NCBI RefSeq assembly: GCF_946885725.1 | Contig: NZ_CAMPGZ010000129.1 | Location: 1-12,026, forward strand | Source of the DNA: an uncultured Nocardioides sp. | GTDB taxonomy: Bacteria; Actinomycetota; Actinomycetes; Propionibacteriales; Nocardioidaceae | Direction of reading: 5' to 3' | DNA length: 12,026 nucleotides | Part shown: positions 1 to 6,815 of the stretch, piece after piece | Layout: every line of letters begins with the position of its first letter | Position numbering within the stretch: the stretch's first letter is position 1 | Notes under the pieces: model-generated | Databases searched by the model: none | Seen by the model: only the letters and a program-made list of their open reading frames with translations | Told to the model about the DNA's origin: nothing | Position numbers and translations under genes: made by a program

Positions 1-42
1 CCCCTCGCCAGGGTCCCCTCGCCAGTGTCCCCTCGCCAGTGT
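1..42. repeat. Three tandem copies of a 14-bp unit
   Basis: The first 42 bases are three head-to-tail copies of CCCCTCGCCAGTGT. Copies 2 (15-28) and 3 (29-42) are identical; copy 1 (1-14) differs by one base (G for T at position 12). The array touches the window edge, so it may extend further left. It ends 25 bp before the VOC gene start and so lies in that gene's probable promoter or leader region. Function is unknown: it could be repeated regulator sites, the edge of a longer repeat, or slippage-generated DNA. Confidence 0.85.
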
Positions 43-67
43 CGCTGCGGCACGGCAGGATGCGCGC

Positions 68-517
68 ATGCCCAGCGACGTTCCTGCCAACTTCACGATC
101 GTCACCCTCGGCGTCACCGACCTCGACCGGTCCGCGCAGTTCTACCGCGACCTCGGCTGGGAGCAGCGCGGTGACCAGGCCGAGGGCATCACCTGGTTCC
201 GCACGTCCGGCTCGTGGGTCGGCCTGTTCGGCTACGCCGCGCTGGCCGAGGACACGGCCGTGGAGCCGGTGCCGGCCGACCAGCAGCCCACCTACCGCGG
301 GATCACGCTGGCGATCAACCTCGACTCCGTCGACGCCGTCGACCGTGCCTTCGCCCACGTGCGCGAGGTCGGCGGCACGATCGTGAAGCCGGCCGAGGCC
401 ACCGAGTGGGGCGGCTACTCCGGCTACTTCGCCGACCCCGACGGCCACCTCTGGGAGATCGCGCACAACCCGTTCTGGCCGATCGTCGACGGCCGGGTCG
501 ACATCGGCGCCTCCTAG
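68..517 (+). CDS. VOC-family (glyoxalase/bleomycin-resistance fold) protein
   Basis: A 149-residue single-module vicinal-oxygen-chelate protein. The typical pattern is visible: a first strand and helix with VTDLDRSAQFYRDLGW (residues 16-31), and a closing strand with ADPDGHLWEIAHNPFW (about 122-137), the signature of small VOC proteins. The ATG at 68 is chosen because AGGA (57-60) lies 7 bp upstream and the frame matches the family N-terminus. Ile11 stands where metal-binding members usually have His, and no His is obvious on the mid-protein strand; only Glu130 of the usual ligands is evident, so metal-dependent catalysis is doubtful. Family members include lyases, dioxygenases and binding proteins, and the substrate cannot be read here. 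The gene converges on the sulfatase gene with a 9-bp gap and is not in its operon. Confidence 0.88.
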   Translation: MPSDVPANFTIVTLGVTDLDRSAQFYRDLGWEQRGDQAEGITWFRTSGSWVGLFGYAALAEDTAVEPVPADQQPTYRGITLAINLDSVDAVDRAFAHVREVGGTIVKPAEATEWGGYSGYFADPDGHLWEIAHNPFWPIVDGRVDIGAS

Positions 518-526
518 CGCCCGGGA

Positions 527-2155
527 CTACTCGGGCGGCAGGCCCTTGCCGCGCCGCGCGTAGAGGTCGAGCACCACCTGGCGCGGGATGACCCCGCACC
601 GCTCCGCCCACGCGTCGTACCGCCGCGCCAGGTCGGCGACCAGGTCCGGGTGCTCGGCCGCGAGGTCGTGCTGCTCGGTCCGGTCGGTGGCGATGTCGAA
701 CAGCGCCCAGTCCTGGCCGTGCTTGCGCACGAGCTTCCAGCGCCCGGAGCGCACCGCGGAGTTGCCCTCGTGCTCCCAGAACAGGTCGCGGTCGGGCACG
801 TCGCCGCCGCGCAGCGCCTCCAGCATCGAGCGGCCCTCCGGCGGCGGAACCGGCACGTCCCCGCGGCTGCTCGGGTACGACGCACCTGCCGCGTCGAGCA
901 CGGTCGGCAGCACGTCGACGAGCTGGAACGGCCGGTCGAGCACGGGCTGCACCGACGCGTCGATGCCTTCGGGCCAGCGCACCAGCAGGGGCGTGGCGAT
1001 GCCGCCCTCGTGCACCCAGTGCTTGTACTCCCGGAACGGCGTGTTGGACAGGTGCGCCCAGGACCGGCCGTAGCTCTGGTACGTCGCCTCGCTGCCCGGC
1101 ATGAGGCCGGGGACGTTGCCGGGCACGACGGTCTCGCCCTCGCGGGTGCGCTCCTTGAGCGGCACGAACGCGGTGACGAAGTCCTTCACCGAGTCCGGTG
1201 GCATCTCCTCGGCGCAGCCGCCGTTGTCGGAGAGGAACACGATGAGCGTGTTGTCGAGCCGGCCCAGGCGCTCGAGCGTCGCGAGGAGGTCGCCGACGCC
1301 CTGGTCCATGCGGTGGACCTGTGCGGCGTACACCTCCATCCGCCGGGTCTCCCAGTCCTTGTCCGGCACGTCCTCCCACGCCGGCACGCGCGGGTCGCGG
1401 GCGGCGAGCTCGGTGTCGCCGTCGAGCAGCCCTTCCTTGACCAGCCGCTCGAGCCGCTCCTCGCGGAGCCGGTCCCAGCCGGCGTCGAAGCGGCCGTCGT
1501 ACTTCGCGATGTCCTCCTCGCTGGCGTGCAGCGGCCAGTGCGGCGCGGTGTAGGCGAGGTAGAGGAAGAACGGGTCGTCGTGCCGGTCGCGGTCGTGCTC
1601 CTCGACGAACTGGACGGCGTGCTCGCTGATCGCGTCGGTGTAGAACCATTCGGGCCGCTCGCCGAGCTCCTCGACGTTCGTCTCCTGGTCCGTCAGCGTG
1701 CGCGGCTGGTAGAAGCTGCCGGCGCCCTCGAGCGTGCCGAAGAACCGGTCGAAGCCGCGCCGCGTCGGCCAGCTGGCGTTGGGCGTCTCCATGTCGCTGG
1801 AGAGGTGCCACTTGCCGGAGAGGTACGTCGCGTAGCCGGCACCCTTGAGCGCCTCGGCGATCGTCACGGACTCCTCGGCGAGGTCGCCGGGGTAGCCGTC
1901 GGGGGAGTCGTCGAAGTTGAGGATGCCGACGCCGACCTGGTGCGGGTGCAGGCCGGTCATCAGTGACGCGCGGGACGGGCTGCAGCGCGCGGTGTTGTAG
2001 AACTGCGTGAGCCGCACACCCTCGCGGCCGATCCGGTCGATGTTCGGCGTCTCGATCTCGCCGCCGAAGCAGCCGATGTCGGAGTAGCCCATGTCGTCGG
2101 CGAGGACGACCACGACGTCGGGCCGGGTCCGCCGAATGTCGTCGCGGGAGGTCAC
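527..2155 (-). CDS. Type I sulfatase, AtsA-like arylsulfatase
   Basis: A 542-residue sulfatase that hydrolyses an organic sulfate ester to alcohol or phenol plus sulfate. All the family's active-site elements are visible: metal-binding Asp20-Asp21 (LADDMGYSD), the modification motif Cys58-Ser-Pro-Ser-Arg62, Lys115 and His117 (SGKWH), His206 (APHWP), Asp310-Asn311 (SDNGG) and Lys378 (REYKHW). Spacing and length closely follow the Pseudomonas aeruginosa arylsulfatase as I recall it. Cys58 must be oxidised to formylglycine, and an FGE gene lies about 2.3 kb away. No signal peptide or lipobox is present, so the enzyme should be cytoplasmic. The GTG start at 2155 overlaps the transporter stop (GTGA) and follows a G-rich SD-like stretch. 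The same frame stays open further upstream, but that part lies inside the transporter gene. The substrate is unknown: aryl or alkyl sulfates fit better than choline sulfate. Confidence 0.95.
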   Translation of the reverse strand: MTSRDDIRRTRPDVVVVLADDMGYSDIGCFGGEIETPNIDRIGREGVRLTQFYNTARCSPSRASLMTGLHPHQVGVGILNFDDSPDGYPGDLAEESVTIAEALKGAGYATYLSGKWHLSSDMETPNASWPTRRGFDRFFGTLEGAGSFYQPRTLTDQETNVEELGERPEWFYTDAISEHAVQFVEEHDRDRHDDPFFLYLAYTAPHWPLHASEEDIAKYDGRFDAGWDRLREERLERLVKEGLLDGDTELAARDPRVPAWEDVPDKDWETRRMEVYAAQVHRMDQGVGDLLATLERLGRLDNTLIVFLSDNGGCAEEMPPDSVKDFVTAFVPLKERTREGETVVPGNVPGLMPGSEATYQSYGRSWAHLSNTPFREYKHWVHEGGIATPLLVRWPEGIDASVQPVLDRPFQLVDVLPTVLDAAGASYPSSRGDVPVPPPEGRSMLEALRGGDVPDRDLFWEHEGNSAVRSGRWKLVRKHGQDWALFDIATDRTEQHDLAAEHPDLVADLARRYDAWAERCGVIPRQVVLDLYARRGKGLPPE

Positions 2156-3516
2156 GCGCCCACCCCCGTGAGGGAGTCGTCGATCGCGGCCTCGCCCTGG
2201 TGGTCCTGGCCGTGCAGCTCGCGGCGGAACGTCTCGGGCAGCAGTGCGAGCGAGACGAGGGTGATCGCGGCCATCGCCATCACGTAGACCGCGGCGGGCC
2301 AGGACGAGCCGCCCGCCCAGGCCACCAGCGTGGTGCAGATCAGCGGCGCGACGGCTCCGGACGGCAGGACGCCGAGCTGGTAGACGGTCGACATGCCGCT
2401 GTAGCGGACCCGCGTCGGGAACAGCTCGGCGAAGAACACGCCCTCGGGGCCGAACATCGTGCAGGCCGCCAGGCCCCAGCCGACGATGACCGCGATCGTG
2501 ATCCAGAGCTGGGAGCCGGTGTTGATGGCGGCGAAGATCGGGAACGCCGAGACGAACGCGAGACCTGCCCCGGCGGCGTACACCGGTCGGCGGCCGATGC
2601 GGTCGGAGATCGATGCCGACAGCAGGATGACTCCGAAGCCGACGACCGCCGCGACGAGCAGCGCGTTGAGGGCCAGGCTGTTCGGCAGCCCGAGGACGGT
2701 GACGACGTAGGTGACCAGGAAGGCGTTGTAGACGTTGAACGTCACGCTCTCGCTGATCCGGGCGCCCATCGCGAGCAGGGTGACCTTGGGGTGGCGGCGG
2801 ACCACCTCGAGCAGCGGCATCTTGGCCCGGTTGTCGTGCTCGACGAGCGTGCGGAACGCCGGCGGCTCCGAGATCCGCAGCCGGATGAACAGGCCGATCG
2901 CGACCAGCACGATGCTGGCCAGGAACGGGATCCGCCAGGCGTACTCGACCAGCGCATCCTCGCCGAGCAGGCCGAGACCCTTCACCGAGCCGGTGGAGAG
3001 CAGCAGGCCGATCGGGACACCGAGCTGCGGCCAGGAGGCGTACCAGCCGCGGTGCCGCTTGGGGGAGTGCTCGACGCAGAGCAGCACCGCGCCGCCCCAC
3101 TCGCCGCCGAGGCCGATGCCCTGCAGCATCCGCAGTGCGACCAGCAGCACCGGTGCGGCGACGCCGAGGGTCTCGTACGTCGGCAGCAGGCCCATCGCGA
3201 ACGTCGAGAGGCCCATGATCATCATCGTCACGACCAGCATCGGCTTGCGGCCCAGCCGGTCACCGAGGTGGCCGAAGACCACCCCGCCGAACGGCCGGGT
3301 GATGAAGCCGGCCGCGAAGGTCGCGAACGCCGCGATGGTGCCGGTGACGGGGTCGAAGGCCGGGAAGAACTCCGCGTTGAAGACCAGCGCGGCCATGGTC
3401 CCGTAGAGGAAGAAGTCGTACCACTCGACGACCGAGCCGATCAGGCTCGCGGCGGCGACCTGGCGGATCGAGGCGTCCGAGGCCTCGCCGCTGTCGATCA
3501 CGACTTTCCTGCGCAT
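2152..3516 (-). CDS. MFS transporter, metabolite:H+ symporter (MHS) family
   Basis: A 454-residue polytopic membrane protein with about 12 hydrophobic segments. Diagnostic features are the MHS-type first helix SVVEWYDFFLYG (28-39), the MFS loop 2-3 motif GHLGDRLGRKP (82-92) and its second-half copy SDRIGRRP. Family members (ProP, ShiA, KgtP and citrate carriers) import organic acids, betaines or similar solutes with protons across the inner membrane. As the first gene of the operon with the sulfatase (4-bp overlap), it most likely imports the sulfated substrate or a related solute; this is inference from context. The ATG at 3516 is preferred to the in-frame GTG at 3522, because GGGAG (3526-3522) lies 5 bp before the ATG and would overlap that GTG. 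It is divergent from the IclR gene. Confidence 0.93.
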   Translation of the reverse strand: MRRKVVIDSGEASDASIRQVAAASLIGSVVEWYDFFLYGTMAALVFNAEFFPAFDPVTGTIAAFATFAAGFITRPFGGVVFGHLGDRLGRKPMLVVTMMIMGLSTFAMGLLPTYETLGVAAPVLLVALRMLQGIGLGGEWGGAVLLCVEHSPKRHRGWYASWPQLGVPIGLLLSTGSVKGLGLLGEDALVEYAWRIPFLASIVLVAIGLFIRLRISEPPAFRTLVEHDNRAKMPLLEVVRRHPKVTLLAMGARISESVTFNVYNAFLVTYVVTVLGLPNSLALNALLVAAVVGFGVILLSASISDRIGRRPVYAAGAGLAFVSAFPIFAAINTGSQLWITIAVIVGWGLAACTMFGPEGVFFAELFPTRVRYSGMSTVYQLGVLPSGAVAPLICTTLVAWAGGSSWPAAVYVMAMAAITLVSLALLPETFRRELHGQDHQGEAAIDDSLTGVGA

Positions 3517-3539
3517 GTTCACTCCCGAGATCTGTTATC

Positions 3540-3556
3540 GTCCCGATATCAGGGAC
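3540..3556. promoter_or_regulatory. Inverted repeat, candidate IclR operator
   Basis: GTCCC (3540-3544) and GGGAC (3552-3556) are perfect inverted arms around a 7-bp AT-rich centre (GATATCA). The site lies 24-40 bp before the transporter ATG, where a repressor would block RNA polymerase. Size and symmetry resemble IclR-type operators, but no consensus can be checked from one site. Confidence 0.4.
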
Positions 3557-3634
3557 ACTCTGCCGTACACCGGGACAAAGCATGGTGGCGGAGCTGCTGT
3601 CCTGTCAAATATGACTGGAATACTCTAGATAAGT

Positions 3635-3644
3635 TCCCCGGGGA
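3635..3644. promoter_or_regulatory. Perfect 10-bp palindrome before the IclR start
   Basis: TCCCCGGGGA is fully self-complementary and lies 7 bp before the IclR ATG, downstream of the likely -10. It could be an autoregulatory site. Its GGGGA half also supplies the only SD-like sequence for the regulator gene. Confidence 0.35.
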
Positions 3645-3651
3645 TGGCGAG

Positions 3652-4401
3652 ATGAGCGAGAGCGTACGTCGGGTGGTCGGGCTGCTGGACACCCTGGCCC
3701 GGTCCGACGAGGACCTGACGGTGCGGGAGCTGGCCGCGCAGGTCGACGTGTCCAAGAGCGCCGCGCAGCGGATGCTGGCCGCACTGGTGGAGACCGGGCT
3801 GGCCGTGCAGGACCCGTCGTCGCGGCGCTACGGACTCGGGCCGCTGACGCTCGTGCTCGGGACGGCGTACCAGCGCCGGATCGACCTGCGCGCTCTCGCC
3901 TCCGTGCCGATGACCACGCTGCGCGACCTGACCGGGGAGACCGTCGGGCTCTCCGTGCGGGTGGGTGAGGAGCTGCTGCACATCGACCAGGTGGAGAGCC
4001 GCTCGGAGCTGCGTCGGACCTTCGAGATCGGGAAGGCGCTGCCGCTGTGGGCGGGTGCGCCGAGTCGGGTGCTTCTCGCCGACCTGCCGGACGACGAGGT
4101 CGAGCGGATCATCCGCGCGCATCGGCCGTCCCAGGTCGACCCGGTGGCGCCGCCGGCCGCGGACGAGTTCATCGCGTCGGTCCGGCAGTGCCGCGAGCAG
4201 GGCTGGGCCAGCGCGTTCGAGGAGACCATTCCGGGCGTGAACACCGTCGCCGCACCGGTCCGCCGCTCGGACGGCTCGATCGCGGCGACGATCTCGATCA
4301 CCGGGCCGACGAGTCGGCTCGACGAGGAGCGGGTCGCGGAGCTCGTGCCCGACCTGCTGCGGGTCACCGCCGAGGTCAGCCGGATGCTGGGGCACGGCTG
4401 A
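3652..4401 (+). CDS. IclR-family transcriptional regulator
   Basis: A 249-residue regulator of standard IclR length. Residues 5-60 form the winged helix-turn-helix (LTVRELAAQVDVSKSAAQRML at 22-42, wing near SSRRYGLGP). Residues from about 75 form the effector domain, with typical elements such as RTFEIGKALPLWAGAPSRVLLA and, later, GWASAFEETIPGVNTVAAPV and AATISITGP. These proteins are usually dimers or tetramers that bind small aromatic or organic-acid ligands and repress or activate a neighbouring catabolic operon. Divergence from the transporter-sulfatase operon makes that operon its likely target. The ATG at 3652 is chosen because it starts the conserved N-terminus; the same frame is open far upstream only because it runs antisense through the transporter gene. 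The ligand is unknown, but could be the desulfated product. Confidence 0.93.
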   Translation: MSESVRRVVGLLDTLARSDEDLTVRELAAQVDVSKSAAQRMLAALVETGLAVQDPSSRRYGLGPLTLVLGTAYQRRIDLRALASVPMTTLRDLTGETVGLSVRVGEELLHIDQVESRSELRRTFEIGKALPLWAGAPSRVLLADLPDDEVERIIRAHRPSQVDPVAPPAADEFIASVRQCREQGWASAFEETIPGVNTVAAPVRRSDGSIAATISITGPTSRLDEERVAELVPDLLRVTAEVSRMLGHG

Positions 4402-4426
4402 CCTCGGCGCGGCCGTCGCTGGACTG

Positions 4427-5392
4427 TCAGCGGGCCACGCGGAAGCCGATGTTCGCGGCGGTCGAGTCGGGAGTGTTCGCAGAGCGCGCGGCCACCCGGT
4501 AGCGGTGGCAGTAGCTGTCGTGGCACAGGAACGAGCCACCTCGCATCACCCGCTGGGTGCCGGTGTCGGGCGAGCCGCCGTCGGGATGGTCGCGGTACGT
4601 CGTGGGGGAGAACCAGTCCGCGCACCACTCCCACACGTTGCCGGACGTCTCGTGAAGCCCGAAGCCGTTGGCCGGGAACGACCGCACCGGCGCCGTGGTG
4701 AGGTAGCCGTCGTCGAGCGTGTTCTGCGTGGGGAACGTGCCCTGCCAGATGTTGCACCGCCACGCGCCGCCGGGCGTAAGGTCGTCGCCCCACGCGAACC
4801 GCGCGCCCCGAAGGCCGCCTCGTGCGGCGTACTCCCACTCCGCCTCGGTCGGCAGCCTCGTCCCGGCCCACGCGCAGTAGGCGGTCGCGTCGTCCCAGGA
4901 GACGTGCACGACCGGGTGGTCGGCCTTGTCGTCGATCCCGGACCGCGAGCCCTCCGGGTGCCGCCAGTCGGCGCCGCGCACGGCGAGCCACCACGGCGCC
5001 GCGCCCACGCGGCCGAGGATCTCGTCGTCGCGCGCGGCGACGGCGAGGTGGAACACGGCCGAGACGCCGAACTTCTCCGCGTCGGTGACGTGCCCGGTCG
5101 CCTCGACGAACCGCGCGAACTCGGCGTTGGTCACCGTCGTCGCCGCGATGCGGTACGGCGCCAGCGTGACGTCGTGGACCGGCGTCTCGCCGTCGGCCGG
5201 GTAGCCCTCGCCGAACGGGTCGCCCATCGCGAACGTCCCGCCGTCCAGCTCGACGAGGTCGAGCTCGGGCCTCTGGCCCGACCGGTCCCGAGGACCCGAC
5301 GCCGGTGAGGCGAGCTCGGCCTGCTCCCGGCCGTCCGGTCGGGGCAGCGCCGGAGCGCAGCAGGAGTGCTCCACCGGCGTCGGATCGGTCAT
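4427..5392 (-). CDS. Formylglycine-generating enzyme (sulfatase maturase, FGE/SUMF1 family)
   Basis: A 321-residue copper-dependent oxidase that converts the Cys of CxPxR in type I sulfatases to formylglycine, using O2. The family core is complete: GGTFAMGDPFGEGYPADGE near the start, HPVVHVSWDDATAYCAWAG, RLPTEAEWEYAARGG, SGNVWEWCADWFSP, and the active-site segment GGSFLCHDSYCHRYRVAARS with catalytic Cys290 and Cys295. It ends with NIGFRVAR. It closely resembles the Streptomyces coelicolor enzyme as I recall it. There is no signal peptide, so it matures sulfatase in the cytoplasm, matching the neighbouring enzyme, which carries CSPSR. The ATG at 5392 is preferred over an upstream in-frame start because it begins the typical N-terminus and lies 7 bp after a TAnnnT -10 box. 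Cys11-Cys12 in the N-terminal tail are notable. It converges with the IclR gene (25-bp gap). Confidence 0.96.
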   Translation of the reverse strand: MTDPTPVEHSCCAPALPRPDGREQAELASPASGPRDRSGQRPELDLVELDGGTFAMGDPFGEGYPADGETPVHDVTLAPYRIAATTVTNAEFARFVEATGHVTDAEKFGVSAVFHLAVAARDDEILGRVGAAPWWLAVRGADWRHPEGSRSGIDDKADHPVVHVSWDDATAYCAWAGTRLPTEAEWEYAARGGLRGARFAWGDDLTPGGAWRCNIWQGTFPTQNTLDDGYLTTAPVRSFPANGFGLHETSGNVWEWCADWFSPTTYRDHPDGGSPDTGTQRVMRGGSFLCHDSYCHRYRVAARSANTPDSTAANIGFRVAR

Positions 5393-5399
5393 GGCGCGC

Positions 5400-5447
5400 A
5401 CGCTACATCGGCGCGGGGCGGCTTGCGGTTTGGTCCCCAACCGCAAG
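5400..5447 (-). promoter_or_regulatory. FGE promoter with perfect 9-bp inverted repeat
   Basis: On the minus strand TAGCGT (5405-5400) fits the actinobacterial -10 pattern TAnnnT and ends 7 bp before the FGE ATG. There is no SD, so a leaderless transcript is likely. Upstream, CTTGCGGTT (5422-5430) and AACCGCAAG (5439-5447) are perfect inverted arms with an 8-bp spacer. The repeat is centred about 42 bp before the predicted transcription start, overlapping the -35 position. That is a classical class II activator site, though a repressor could also bind there. No T-run follows the repeat in either direction, so it is not a normal terminator. Confidence 0.55.
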
Positions 5448-5566
5448 AAACGGACACGACATCCTGCGGTCTGTGACCAATCGACGACGTGGGACGCCCG
5501 GTTTCGACGCGCCCGTCACGGCCTCGCAGGCTCGGCTGTGGGGCTCGCTCAACCTCCCCGTCGGAC

Positions 5567-5593
5567 GCCGTGACCGACGCGGTCGGTCACGGC
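5567..5593 (-). terminator. 12-bp perfect hairpin over the dehydrogenase stop codon
   Basis: GCCGTGACCGAC (5567-5578) and GTCGGTCACGGC (5582-5593) pair perfectly around a 3-base loop. The stop codon (5589-5587, minus strand) lies within the stem. No T-run follows, as is common for actinobacterial terminators. It would separate dehydrogenase transcription from the FGE gene 195 bp downstream on the same strand. Confidence 0.65.
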
Positions 5594-6645
5594 TCGACGG
5601 TGACCTTGATCGCCTCGCCGTTCTTCACGATCTGGAACGCCTCGAGCACGTCGTCGAGCGGGATGTGCCGGGTGATCAGGTCCTTGACCGGAACCTGGCC
5701 GGTGGAGATGTACTCCAGCGCGCGCTTGTTGTGCTCGGGCGCCGACCCGTTGGCGCCGTGGATGTGCAGCTGCCGGTAGTGCACGAGGTTGGAGTCGCAC
5801 TTGATGTACGGGTCGGTCTTCGGCAGCCCGCCGAAGAACGAGATCCGGCCGTTGCGGGCGGCCATCGAGATCGCCTGCTCCTGCGTGACGTTGGCGGCGG
5901 TGGCCGTGATGATCACGTCGGCGCCGCGGCCGCCGGTCAGCTCCATCACGCGCTGCACCACGTCGACCTCGGAGCCGTTGATGGTCTCGTCCGGCTGGAC
6001 AGCCTCGGCCGACATCTTGAGCCGGTCGGCGTTGACGTCGACGAGGTAGACCGGCCCGGACTTGTGTACGCCGCGGGCGATGCGGATGTGCATGCAGCCG
6101 ATCGGGCCGGCGCCGAACACCACGACGGTGTCGCCCTCCTCGATGCCGAGCAGCTCCTGGGCGTTGATCGCGCAGGCGAACGGCTCGGCCGCGGAGGCCT
6201 CGTCGTACCCGACGTTGTCCGGGATCCGGTTGAGGCCGTCGACCTTGAGGACCTGGCGCGGGACGATCATGTACTCCGCGAAGCCGCCGTCGTACTGGTA
6301 GCCGACCGACGTCTGGTTCTGGCAGACCGCCATCCAGCCCTTGCGGCACTCGTGGCACTCGCCGCACGGCACGGCCGCGATCACCTGGGCCCGGTCGCCG
6401 ACCTTCCAGTCGGTGCCGTACGTCGCGTTCACGTCCGCGCCGACCTCGACCACCTCGCCGGCGATCTCGTGTCCGGTGATCCGCGGGGGAGTGAGGTTCT
6501 GGTGGCCGTTGTAGAAGATCTTCACGTCCGTGCCGCACGTGGAGCAGTTCTTGACCTTGAGCTTGACCTCGTCGGGTCCGCACTCGGGCTCCGGCACGTC
6601 CTCGAGCCGGACGTCCTCGGGAGCGTAGAAGCGGAGCGCCTTCAT
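5587..6645 (-). CDS. Zinc-dependent medium-chain dehydrogenase (polyol dehydrogenase-like)
   Basis: A 352-residue NAD(P)-dependent alcohol dehydrogenase of the sorbitol/threonine/galactitol-phosphate dehydrogenase type. Visible are the catalytic-zinc ligand region Cys37 (STCGTD) and His59-Glu60 (GHE), the structural-zinc lobe Cys94-Cys97-Cys100-Cys108 (PCGECHECRKGWMAVC), and the Rossmann motif FGAGPIG followed by an acidic strand end (LVDVNADR). The ATG at 6645 is chosen because AGGA lies 7 bp before it and the family N-terminus starts there; an upstream in-frame ATG (6816) would only add a Pro/Ser/Gly-rich tail. It is divergent from the mannitol PTS permease, so it may oxidise mannitol 1-phosphate or a related polyol phosphate, as GatD does for galactitol 1-phosphate. 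Substrate and cofactor are inferred, not read directly. Confidence 0.92.
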   Translation of the reverse strand: MKALRFYAPEDVRLEDVPEPECGPDEVKLKVKNCSTCGTDVKIFYNGHQNLTPPRITGHEIAGEVVEVGADVNATYGTDWKVGDRAQVIAAVPCGECHECRKGWMAVCQNQTSVGYQYDGGFAEYMIVPRQVLKVDGLNRIPDNVGYDEASAAEPFACAINAQELLGIEEGDTVVVFGAGPIGCMHIRIARGVHKSGPVYLVDVNADRLKMSAEAVQPDETINGSEVDVVQRVMELTGGRGADVIITATAANVTQEQAISMAARNGRISFFGGLPKTDPYIKCDSNLVHYRQLHIHGANGSAPEHNKRALEYISTGQVPVKDLITRHIPLDDVLEAFQIVKNGEAIKVTVEP

Positions 6646-6815
6646 TCGGGGGTCCTTTCGACGGGCGGTGAGGCGGGCATTTCGGGGGCTGTCTGCGGGA
6701 TCCGGAGGTCCCGACGTGGATTCGGGTGGATCTCCACCGGATTCGGCTGGTTTCGGGGCCGGATCGGGGCGGCCTGAGCCCGACCCTAGCGAGGTTCCGC
6801 AGCGATTACCACACA
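6646..6815. repeat. Degenerate TTCGGG-rich stretch upstream of the dehydrogenase gene
   Basis: This non-coding stretch carries several near-copies of a short G-rich motif. GGATTCGG occurs at 6718-6725 and again at 6739-6746, 21 bp apart (two helical turns), with CATTTCGGGGG, GGTTTCGGGG and GGATCGGGG variants nearby. A small palindrome, GGTGGA-TC-TCCACC (6725-6738), lies between the two exact copies. No gene is evident. It may be a regulator-binding array for the dehydrogenase promoter or simple low-complexity DNA. Confidence 0.45.

Larger units (their letters stand above)
3517..3651. promoter_or_regulatory. Divergent control region between MHS transporter and IclR genes
   Basis: 135 bp between two divergent starts. 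It contains an AT-rich island (about 3604-3635) that stands out from the GC-rich surroundings. On the + strand, TACTCT (3621-3626) or TAGATA (3626-3631) could be the -10 of the regulator gene; TGTCAA (3603-3608) lies 17 bp before the latter, but matches the -35 consensus poorly. No convincing promoter hexamers were seen for the transporter on the minus strand. IclR proteins commonly bind such shared regions and control both genes. Confidence 0.6.

Noticed and set aside
650..1966. 438-codon + strand frame opposite the sulfatase
   Set aside because: Its translation is a Val/Arg/Glu-rich shadow with no recognisable domain; the sulfatase on the other strand has all catalytic motifs.
527..2155. 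Choline sulfatase (BetC)
   Set aside because: Length, motif spacing and the neighbourhood (no choline or betaine genes) fit AtsA-like sulfatases better, although the MHS family does include betaine carriers.
2156..3100. N-terminal extension of the sulfatase frame by about 315 codons
   Set aside because: It lies wholly inside the transporter gene, is Arg/Gly/Pro-rich without domain content, and the sulfatase domain starts exactly at the GTG at 2155.
2200..3651. Long + strand frame running into the IclR gene
   Set aside because: It is antisense to the transporter, with Arg/Glu/Asp-rich low-complexity translation typical of GC-rich shadow frames.
4397..4431. GCTGAC/GTCAGC inverted repeat spanning the IclR and FGE stop codons as a terminator
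   Set aside because: Only 6 bp with a 23-base loop; the arms mostly reflect the two TGA stops facing each other.
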